Positions 6,717-12,571 of a stretch of 12,571 bases of DNA are shown here, piece by piece. Position 1 is the stretch's first letter. Each line of letters begins with the position of its first letter. A model generated the notes under the pieces. The model was not told the origin of the DNA, ran no database searches, and saw only the letters and a list, made by a program, of their open reading frames with translations. The stretch is taken from contig WFVK01000381.1 of the NCBI GenBank assembly GCA_015491705.1, positions 1 through 12,571 on the forward strand, given 5' to 3'. The DNA comes from Nitrospirota bacterium (GTDB lineage Bacteria > Nitrospirota > Thermodesulfovibrionia > UBA6902). The translations under genes were made by a program, and so were the position numbers.

Positions 6717-6763
6717 CAAAAGGTCCCGGGCGGACTGCCCGCCGGGCGAGGGTTTTATTCTGC

Positions 6764-6789
6764 TTAAGGTTAAGGCAATTCTGTATAAT
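6764..6789 (+). promoter_or_regulatory. Promoter-like region for htrA
   Basis: A perfect TATAAT at 6784-6789 ends 11 bases before the htrA ATG. No good -35 hexamer stands at the expected distance. Instead, two tandem TTAAGG copies (6764-6775) lie there and could bind an activator or substitute as a weak -35. Transcription would begin about five bases before the ATG, leaving no room for a ribosome site. Confidence 0.5.
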
Positions 6790-6800
6790 ATAGAGACACC

Positions 6801-7925
6801 ATGAACAGGTACGATGAATACGGATTGCAGAGACGGCGATACCTCGTGCCGTTTCTCCTTGTCCTGCTGGCGGCCTCGGGCATCTGGTGGTATGTCTCGC
6901 AGCCTGTGTCGCCCTACGACCCGGAGGCGCGGCCCCGGCCGGTCACTGCAAGGGGTGACCTTGCCGAAGACGAGAAGAATTCGATCGAGCTTTTCGAGGC
7001 CACTTCCTCCTCGGTGGTCTATATCACGAGCATAGAGCTGCGGAGGAGTCTGTTCAGCCTGAATGTCTATGAGATTCCGCAGGGGACAGGCTCGGGTTTT
7101 GTCTGGGACAAGAAAGGAAGGATAGTCACCAATTATCATGTCATCAGGGGCGCCAGCCGTCTCGAGGTCACGCTTGCCGACCATTCGACATGGAAGGCTG
7201 CAGTGGTCGGGGCTGCGCCTGACAAGGACATAGCAGTGCTCGCCATATCCGCTCCGCCGGATAAATTAAAGCCCATTATAATCGGAGAGTCTGCAAATCT
7301 CAAGGTCGGGCAGAAGGTCTTTGCCATAGGCAATCCCTTCGGCCTGGACCAGACCATGACCACGGGTATCGTAAGCGCCCTGGGCCGCGAGATCAAATCC
7401 GTTACAGGCAGGACGATCCAGGGAGTGATACAGACCGATGCAGCCATCAACCCCGGCAATTCCGGCGGGCCGCTCCTGGACAGCGCCGGGAGGCTGATAG
7501 GTGTCAACACGGCCATATACAGCCCTTCAGGCGCCAGCGCGGGCATCGGCTTTGCCGTGCCCGTGGATATAGTCAACAGGGTTGTGCCGGAGATTATCAG
7601 GTACGGCAGGGTGATCCGCCCGGGGCTCGGCGTGACAATAGCCAGTGACCGTATCGCAGAGCGCCTCGGGATCAGGGGTGTCCTGCTGATCAATATACAG
7701 CCGGGCAGCAGCGCCGAAAAGGCAGGGCTGAGGGGAACCCGCCGCGTGGGCGGTGAAATAGTACTCGGCGATATTATCGAGTCGGTCAACGGCAGGAAGG
7801 TGTATTCATATGACGACCTGCGGAATGAATTCGACAAGTACCGTGTCGGCGACGAAGTGACGCTGGGCATACGGCGCGGTGAGAGGTATATGCAGGTGAA
7901 GGTCAGGCTGGAACAGGTGGCGTAG
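6801..7925 (+). CDS. htrA: HtrA/Deg-family serine protease, membrane-anchored, one PDZ domain
   Basis: A trypsin-like (S1C) protease that degrades or senses misfolded envelope proteins. Residues about 14-31 form an uncleaved-looking membrane anchor after a basic N-terminus (RRR), placing the rest in the periplasm. The catalytic triad is complete: H113 in TNYHVI, D143 in DKDIAVL, S221 in GNSGGPLLD. The oxyanion region GNPFGLD and the [14 protein letters not shown] block are canonical. A single PDZ domain spans about 275-372 (PGLGV to the end). The architecture (anchor, protease, one PDZ) is that of DegS, but the stretch from PQGTGSGF through SPSGAS is more like the Deg1 group of cyanobacteria and chloroplasts, from memory. 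At 374 residues it is full length. The ABC ATPase gene starts 16 bases after its stop, so it probably heads that operon. Confidence 0.95.
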   Translation: MNRYDEYGLQRRRYLVPFLLVLLAASGIWWYVSQPVSPYDPEARPRPVTARGDLAEDEKNSIELFEATSSSVVYITSIELRRSLFSLNVYEIPQGTGSGFVWDKKGRIVTNYHVIRGASRLEVTLADHSTWKAAVVGAAPDKDIAVLAISAPPDKLKPIIIGESANLKVGQKVFAIGNPFGLDQTMTTGIVSALGREIKSVTGRTIQGVIQTDAAINPGNSGGPLLDSAGRLIGVNTAIYSPSGASAGIGFAVPVDIVNRVVPEIIRYGRVIRPGLGVTIASDRIAERLGIRGVLLINIQPGSSAEKAGLRGTRRVGGEIVLGDIIESVNGRKVYSYDDLRNEFDKYRVGDEVTLGIRRGERYMQVKVRLEQVA

Positions 7926-7941
7926 GGCGGCCGGGGGTACA

Positions 7942-8667
7942 GTGAACCAGGCAATGTCTCCTGATAAAACGGTCTTTCAGACCCGCGGGCTTGTCAAGAT
8001 TTATGATATGGGGGAGGTGAAGGTTCATGCCCTGCGGGGCGTGGACATGGAGATATATGCCGGCGAACTGGTCGTGCTGCTCGGTCCGTCCGGCAGCGGC
8101 AAGTCGACCCTGCTGAATATACTCGGGGGACTGGACACCGCCACAAAAGGACAGGTCACCTACCGCGGACAGGACCTCACCAACGCCACGGACCGTGAGC
8201 TTACGTACTACCGGCGTTTTTATGTGGGCTTTGTGTTCCAGTTCTATAACCTCATACCGAGCCTCACTGCATGGGAAAACGTTGCAGTGGTCACCGAGAT
8301 AGCAGGTGACCCGATGGAGCCGGGTGAGGCCCTCCGGATCGTCGGCCTTGGAGAGCGGCTCAACCACTTCCCCGCCCAGTTGTCCGGCGGGGAGCAGCAG
8401 CGTGTTGCAATTGCGCGCGCAATTGCAAAAAAGCCCGCGGTGCTGCTCTGTGATGAACCTACAGGGGCGCTTGACTCGGCAACCGGCATCGTGGTGCTCG
8501 AGGTCCTCGAAAAGATCAACCGGGAGCTGGGGACAGCCACGGTGCTTATCACCCACAACGCCGATATAGCGGGGATGGCGGACCGTGTCATATACCTGAG
8601 TGACGGTCTCATATCAAGGGTGCGTATAAATGAACACAGGAAACCACCGGGAGAACTGCACTGGTAA
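7942..8667 (+). CDS. ABC transporter ATP-binding protein, LolD/MacB type
   Basis: This is the cytoplasmic ATPase that would drive the permease encoded next. In the 241 residues all nucleotide-binding elements are intact: Walker A GPSGSGKS (48-55), Q-loop Q100, signature LSGGEQ (147-152), Walker B with catalytic E172 in LLCDEP, D-loop GALD, and switch histidine H205. The [11 protein letters not shown] stretch after the Q-loop and the [14 protein letters not shown] block are typical of the COG1136 group, whose permeases are FtsX-type. The GTG at 7942 gives the longest frame; an ATG four codons on (7954) is an equally plausible start, and neither has a strong ribosome site. Substrate cannot be predicted. 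The order ATPase, permease, adaptor indicates a tripartite exporter. Confidence 0.93.
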   Translation: MNQAMSPDKTVFQTRGLVKIYDMGEVKVHALRGVDMEIYAGELVVLLGPSGSGKSTLLNILGGLDTATKGQVTYRGQDLTNATDRELTYYRRFYVGFVFQFYNLIPSLTAWENVAVVTEIAGDPMEPGEALRIVGLGERLNHFPAQLSGGEQQRVAIARAIAKKPAVLLCDEPTGALDSATGIVVLEVLEKINRELGTATVLITHNADIAGMADRVIYLSDGLISRVRINEHRKPPGELHW

Positions 8668-8679
8668 CGGGGCCGTTAC
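8664..8679 (+). other. Inverted repeat across the ATPase stop codon
   Basis: GTAACGG and CCGTTAC flank two G bases, and the repeat includes the TAA stop of the ATPase gene. It lies at the start of a 75-base gap before the permease gene. There is no T-run, so it is not an intrinsic terminator. In RNA it would form a short hairpin with a small loop, possibly tuning expression between the two genes. That role is speculative. Confidence 0.3.
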
Positions 8680-8742
8680 GGCACTCCGCACCCACCACCG
8701 GCGATGGTTTAATGCGACTGTTCAGGTGAAAGAGACGCTATC

Positions 8743-11109
8743 GTGATGAAGACGATAGACCGCAAAGTCCTGCGCGACCTGTGGGGGATGAAAGGACAGG
8801 CCATTGCCATCGCCCTGGTGATCGCAAGCGGTGTTGCCACCTTTATCATGTCTGTCAGCACCATGCAGTCACTCCGCCTGACACAGGCGGCTTTTTACAG
8901 GGACTACCGCTTTGCCGACGTGTTCGCTTCGCTGAAACGCGCGCCCCGCAGGGTGCGGGGCCGCATCATCGCCATACCGGGAGTAGACCTTGTCCAGACC
9001 CGTGTGACCGCATCGGTGAATATCGACATCAGGGGATTCCCTGATCCTGTGACAGGGGATGTTTTTTCTCTCCCGGACACGGGTGAGCCACTGCTCAACA
9101 GGCTCTACCTGCGGCAGGGGAGGCCGGTCGAGCCTTTCAGGGACGACGAGGTTGTCATAGGCGAGGCATTTGCAGAGGCGCACGGGTTTGAGCCGGGGGA
9201 TGAACTTGGAATTACCATCAACGGCAGGCGGAAGACATTCACTATTGTGGGCATCGCCCTGTCCCCCGAGCATATCTACCAGATGCCGCCTGGAGCCATG
9301 TTCCCCGACTTCAAGCGCTACGCTGTAATGTGGATGGGAAGGTCGGCGCTTGCAAACGCCTGTGACATGAAAGGCGCATTCAATGATGTTGCACTGACCC
9401 TCTCGGCCGGAGCTGATATCAATGACGTGATCGACCGTCTTGATGAAGTGCTCAGGCCCTACGGCGGGCTCGGCGCCTACGGCCGCAGGGACCAGCTTTC
9501 ACACCGCTACCTTTCAGAGGAATTCAAACAGCTTGAACGCATGGCCGCCATATTCCCGGTGATCTTTCTCGGTGTGGCGGCGTTCCTTCTGAATGTGGTT
9601 GTAAGCAGGCTTGTCAGTATCCAGAGGGAGGAGATCGCGGTGCTCAAGGCATTCGGTTACGGCAATATCGACATAGGCATGCACTTTGTCAAGCTGATAT
9701 CCCTGATCATACTCCTTGGAGTATCAGCCGGCATAGCCGGGGGGTACTGGCTGGGCCGGTACCTGAGCACTGTCTACATGGAGTTTTACCGATTTCCGTT
9801 CCTGAAATACGAGCTGAGGCCCGCCGTTGCCGTTGTTGCGGCGTTTGTAAGCGGAGGCGCTGCAATACTTGGCACGCTGCACGCTGTGCGCAGGGCCGCC
9901 CTCCTGCCTCCAGCCCGGGCCATGCGGCCCGAGGCGCCTGTAAGCTACAGGGAGACCCTTGCCGAGCGGCTCGGCCTTAAACGCATACTGTCACAGCCCG
10001 GCCGCATGATCGCAAGGCATATCGGGCGCAGGCCGGTCAGGTCGCTCCTTACTGTTACGGGCATGGCCTTTGCCGTCGCCATTATGATGGTGGGCAGATT
10101 CCAGGAGGATGCGCTGGACTATATGGTGGATATCCAGTTCGGGCTGTCGCAGCGGGAGGACCTTGCGGTCACTTTCGTCAAGCCGGCCTCAAGGAGGGCG
10201 CTGTATGAGCTTCAGCGCCTTGAAGGCGTGCAGCACGGCGAGATATTCAGGACAGTGCCTGCGCGCCTGCGTTTCCGCAACCGCAGTTACCGCATTGCCA
10301 TACAGGGCCTGCAGAGGGGGGGCGATCTCCGCCGCCTGCTCGATGCGGATTTAAGGCCGGCGGAGCTCCCGCCCTCGGGCATTGTACTGACCGACTATCT
10401 CGGGGAGATGCTCGGCGTGCGTGAAGGTGACATGCTGACCGTCGAGGTCCTCGAGGGCAGCCGGCCTGTGGTGGATGTGCCCGTGGCGGCCCTTGTCAGC
10501 CAGTTTATCGGCGTTTCGGCCTACATGGACATCTCCGCTCTCAACCGTATCATGCATGAGGGCAATGCAATCTCCGGCGTGTATCTGTCGGCCGACCCGC
10601 TTTACCAGCCCGCCATATTTGCAAAACTCAAAGGCATGCCGGGGGTTGCCGGCACGGAGGTGAGGGAGAAGGCGATCAGGAATTTCTACGATACCATGGC
10701 GGAGACAATGCTTATATTTACTTTCATAAACACTCTCCTTGCGGGTATAATCGCCTTTGGGGTAGTATACAACAGCGCCAGGATAGCGCTTTCAGAGCGC
10801 GGCAGGGAACTGGCGAGCCTGCGCGTGCTGGGTTTCACAAAGGGGGAGATATCGTACATACTTCTCGGTGAACTCGGTGTGCTTGCGCTTGCCGCCGTGC
10901 CGGCCGGGTTTCTCATCGGCCGCGGCATGTGCGCTTATATAGCGGAAAGCCTGAAGACGGACCTGTACAGGGTGCCGCTCATTATAGAGATGAACACGTA
11001 CGCCTTTGCAGCCGCAGTGGTCCTTGTGTCTGCATGCATCTCGGGCATTATCGTGCGGTACAGGCTGGACCGCCTGGACCTTATCGCGGTCCTGAAGACA
11101 AGGGAGTAA
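8743..11109 (+). CDS. ABC transporter permease with two FtsX domains
   Basis: A 788-residue inner-membrane permease. Predicted membrane segments by eye are about 18-38, 268-290, 317-339 and 358-380 in the first half, and 432-452, 656-676, 705-727 and 753-773 in the second. Each half repeats the plan of one helix, a periplasmic domain of about 200 residues, then three helices. Both FtsX signatures are visible, REEIAVLKAFGY (296-307) and GRELASLRVLGF (687-698), placed where the ATPase-coupling helix sits. MacB has one such half and works as a dimer, so this product carries both halves in one chain. Start: GTG 8743 or ATG 8746, both with a poor ribosome site. It follows the ATPase by 75 bases and precedes the adaptor. 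The substrate is unknown; lipids, lipoproteins, peptides or drugs are all possible. Confidence 0.92.
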   Translation: MMKTIDRKVLRDLWGMKGQAIAIALVIASGVATFIMSVSTMQSLRLTQAAFYRDYRFADVFASLKRAPRRVRGRIIAIPGVDLVQTRVTASVNIDIRGFPDPVTGDVFSLPDTGEPLLNRLYLRQGRPVEPFRDDEVVIGEAFAEAHGFEPGDELGITINGRRKTFTIVGIALSPEHIYQMPPGAMFPDFKRYAVMWMGRSALANACDMKGAFNDVALTLSAGADINDVIDRLDEVLRPYGGLGAYGRRDQLSHRYLSEEFKQLERMAAIFPVIFLGVAAFLLNVVVSRLVSIQREEIAVLKAFGYGNIDIGMHFVKLISLIILLGVSAGIAGGYWLGRYLSTVYMEFYRFPFLKYELRPAVAVVAAFVSGGAAILGTLHAVRRAALLPPARAMRPEAPVSYRETLAERLGLKRILSQPGRMIARHIGRRPVRSLLTVTGMAFAVAIMMVGRFQEDALDYMVDIQFGLSQREDLAVTFVKPASRRALYELQRLEGVQHGEIFRTVPARLRFRNRSYRIAIQGLQRGGDLRRLLDADLRPAELPPSGIVLTDYLGEMLGVREGDMLTVEVLEGSRPVVDVPVAALVSQFIGVSAYMDISALNRIMHEGNAISGVYLSADPLYQPAIFAKLKGMPGVAGTEVREKAIRNFYDTMAETMLIFTFINTLLAGIIAFGVVYNSARIALSERGRELASLRVLGFTKGEISYILLGELGVLALAAVPAGFLIGRGMCAYIAESLKTDLYRVPLIIEMNTYAFAAAVVLVSACISGIIVRYRLDRLDLIAVLKTRE

Positions 11110-11158
11110 ATCTTGATGTGGCATAAACAACAATAGTCTTATGCAACGGCAAGGTAAT

Positions 11159-12361
11159 ATGCAGGCGCTGTTACGAAGACGGATAGGGTTGTATATAATT
11201 GCCGCGGCGGTCATAGCCGCCCTCGTTTACGGGTTTATGCCCGGGCCGGTGCGTGTGGAGGCCGTCAGGGTGAAAAGGGGGCCTATGAGGGTCACGGTGG
11301 ATGAAGAGGGCATGACCCGGGTTATCGACCGTTTCATCATATCCGCTCCGGTTGCGGGGTTTGCCCGCCGTATCAGCCTTGATGCGGGTGATGCCGTGAA
11401 AAAGGGAGAGACGGTTGCCGAACTGGAGCCCCTCAGGTCCCCCATGCTTGACCCGCGCAGCCGCGCCGGGGCCGCGGCGCGCGCAGCAGCGGCAAAGGCG
11501 GCGCTGGAGGCGGCAAAGGAGAAAGTACGCGCTGCAGAGGCGAGGGCGGGGCTTGCGAAAAAGGAACTTGAACGTTTAACCCGCCTGTTCAATGACAACC
11601 TCGTCACCCGCGAGCAGGTGGACAGGGCGGAGGCCGCCGCCCGCGAGGCGGATGCCGTGCTCCGCTCAGCCGTGTTTGCAGCAGACGTGGCGCGGTATAA
11701 AATGGAGGCGGTCCGTACTGCACTGGAATACTCCGGCGCCGTACCCGGCGGAAGACCTGGCGGGACACTCCTGATTAAATCGCCTGTAAGCGGCAGGGTG
11801 CTCAGGATACACCATAAAAGCGAAGGCGTGGTAAGGGAAGGGCAGGCACTGATAGAGATAGGAGACACCCGGGCCCTCGAGGTGGAGGTCGATGTGCTTT
11901 CAGCGGATGCCGTAAAGATCAGGCCCGGCACTCCCGTGATTTTCAAACGATGGGGCGGCGGGACGCCGCTTAAAGGCAGGGTCCGTGTGGTTGAACCCGC
12001 GGGATTCACCAGGGTATCCGCGCTCGGTGTCGAGGAACAGCGTACCCGCGTCATATCCGATATCGTCTCTCCCTATGAAGAATGGCGGCGGCTCGGGGAT
12101 GCCTACCGCGTGGAGGCGGCCTTCATACTCTGGGAAGACGACAATGTGCTCCAGGTTCCGGCAAGCGCCCTGTTCCGCTACAAAGAGGGCTGGGCGGTAT
12201 TTGTGTTTTCAGAAGGCAGGGCACGACTCCGGGAGGTGCGGACGGGCCACAGGAACGGATTGACCGCAGAGGTCGTATCAGGGCTTGCCGAAGGGGATAT
12301 GGTAATCACTCACCCGGGCAGTTCGGTGAGGGACGGTATGCGCGTGCGGCTGCGCAGGTAG
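11159..12361 (+). CDS. HlyD/MacA-type periplasmic adaptor (membrane fusion) protein
   Basis: The adaptor would link the permease to an outer-membrane channel. I prefer the ATG at 11159 because AAGGT lies just before it; an in-frame ATG at 11141 adds six residues and has no ribosome site. In the 400-residue product a membrane anchor lies at about 8-26. Next comes the first half of the biotinyl-lipoyl-like fold (SAPVAGFARRISLDAGDAV), then an Ala/Glu/Arg-rich coiled-coil hairpin at about 100-190 with the tip near LFNDNLVTREQ. The second half-motif follows (IKSPVSGRVLRIHHKSEG), then a beta-barrel and a C-terminal membrane-proximal domain (GLAEGDMVITHPG). This order is the classic adaptor plan. 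It follows the permease with a gap of 49 bases (31 from the alternative start). No TolC-type gene follows, so the outer partner must be encoded elsewhere. Confidence 0.92.
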   Translation: MQALLRRRIGLYIIAAAVIAALVYGFMPGPVRVEAVRVKRGPMRVTVDEEGMTRVIDRFIISAPVAGFARRISLDAGDAVKKGETVAELEPLRSPMLDPRSRAGAAARAAAAKAALEAAKEKVRAAEARAGLAKKELERLTRLFNDNLVTREQVDRAEAAAREADAVLRSAVFAADVARYKMEAVRTALEYSGAVPGGRPGGTLLIKSPVSGRVLRIHHKSEGVVREGQALIEIGDTRALEVEVDVLSADAVKIRPGTPVIFKRWGGGTPLKGRVRVVEPAGFTRVSALGVEEQRTRVISDIVSPYEEWRRLGDAYRVEAAFILWEDDNVLQVPASALFRYKEGWAVFVFSEGRARLREVRTGHRNGLTAEVVSGLAEGDMVITHPGSSVRDGMRVRLRR

Positions 12362-12406
12362 AGGGGACATCGATCCCGCGGGCGGGCAGCAACTGCAATC
12401 CGGCCC

Positions 12407-12571
12407 CTATGTATCCCTGAGGGCCTCTTTCAACTCCCCTGCAATCTTTCTGTTCATTCCCTTCAGCGATGCTATCTCCTCTATCGATGCCTTCCTGATT
12501 GCATCGATGCTCCCGAAGTGCCTCAGCAGGAGCAGCCGCCTTTTTTTGGCGATTCCCTTTACCTTTTCCAG
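12407..12571 (-). CDS. uvrC: Excinuclease ABC subunit C, C-terminal end (partial)
   Basis: The last 54 codons of a minus-strand gene lie in the window, ending at a TAG (12407-12409); the frame is open to the window edge. The translated end carries two helix-hairpin-helix segments: VKGIAKKRRLLLLRHFGS followed by IRKASIEEIASLKGMNRKIA and a short tail. This is the usual C-terminus of UvrC, which makes the dual incisions in nucleotide excision repair and binds DNA with this domain. Another HhH protein remains possible because the nuclease domains are outside the window. It converges on the adaptor gene with only 45 bases between the two stops, where no clear terminator hairpin with a T-run is visible. 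Confidence 0.8.
   Translation of the reverse strand: MEKVKGIAKKRRLLLLRHFGSIDAIRKASIEEIASLKGMNRKIAGELKEALRDT

Noticed and set aside
6725..6746. GC-rich inverted repeat as a terminator or mobile REP element
   Set aside because: The repeat is imperfect, lies between divergent genes where no terminator is expected, and no second copy was seen in the window.
7136..7954. Minus-strand open frame of 272 codons
   Set aside because: It is antisense to the HtrA gene; long shadow frames are expected opposite GC-rich genes, and its product is low-complexity Ser/Pro/Thr/Ile.
7903..8556. Minus-strand open frame of 217 codons
   Set aside because: It is antisense to the ABC ATPase, with all ATPase motifs on the other strand; no ribosome site.
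11227..12054. Minus-strand open frame of 275 codons
   Set aside because: It is antisense to the adaptor gene; the Ser/Ala/Arg-rich product mirrors the Ala/Glu-rich coiled coil.
12362..12406. Terminator between the adaptor gene and uvrC
   Set aside because: Only a 4-bp arm pair (GGGA/TCCC) is visible and there is no T-run on either strand.

Overview
The window looks like chromosomal DNA of a diderm (Gram-negative) bacterium. The evidence is a heptosyltransferase of LPS-core type, SecG, a periplasm-facing HtrA protease, a lipoprotein signal and an ABC exporter with a HlyD-type adaptor. The moderately high GC, the free use of AGG and ATA codons and the gene mix would suit a Nitrospirota or Desulfobacterota-like lineage. 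That placement is an impression, because no marker gene in the window settles it. No mobile element, CRISPR array, tRNA or rRNA was seen.

Layout. (1) Bases 1-174 hold the 3' end of a gene for a zinc-ribbon regulator-type protein. (2) Bases 348-2221 hold a plus-strand pair: a 43-residue putative lipoprotein and, 41 bases on, a 566-residue secreted protein I do not recognise. A partly duplicated AT-rich leader precedes them. (3) A 15-bp bidirectional hairpin terminator at 2236-2268 closes this pair and the opposing minus-strand run. (4) The minus-strand run, in transcription order from 6701 to 2267, is a WaaC-type heptosyltransferase, a DUF3108-type exported protein (start and stop overlap), UDP-glucose dehydrogenase (ugd), triosephosphate isomerase (tpiA) and secG. 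(5) A 99-base divergent promoter region at 6702-6800 separates that run from a plus-strand run: an HtrA/Deg serine protease, then a tripartite exporter made of a LolD/MacB-type ATPase, a 788-residue double FtsX permease and a HlyD/MacA-type adaptor. (6) The window ends in the 3' end of a convergent minus-strand gene that reads as uvrC.

How the genes fit together. The minus-strand run mixes cell-envelope synthesis (LPS core transfer, UDP-glucuronate supply) with housekeeping functions (glycolysis, Sec translocation). The plus-strand run places a membrane-anchored quality-control protease 16 bases ahead of an exporter that would span the inner membrane and reach into the periplasm. No outer-membrane TolC-like channel is encoded here.

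The least explained part is the pair at 348-2221. Another recurring oddity is that tpiA, the heptosyltransferase gene and htrA have -10-like promoter elements within about 6-11 bases of the start codon and no usable Shine-Dalgarno sequence. This suggests leaderless or very short-leader transcripts, whereas ugd, secG, the small lipoprotein gene and the 566-residue gene have recognisable ribosome binding sites.
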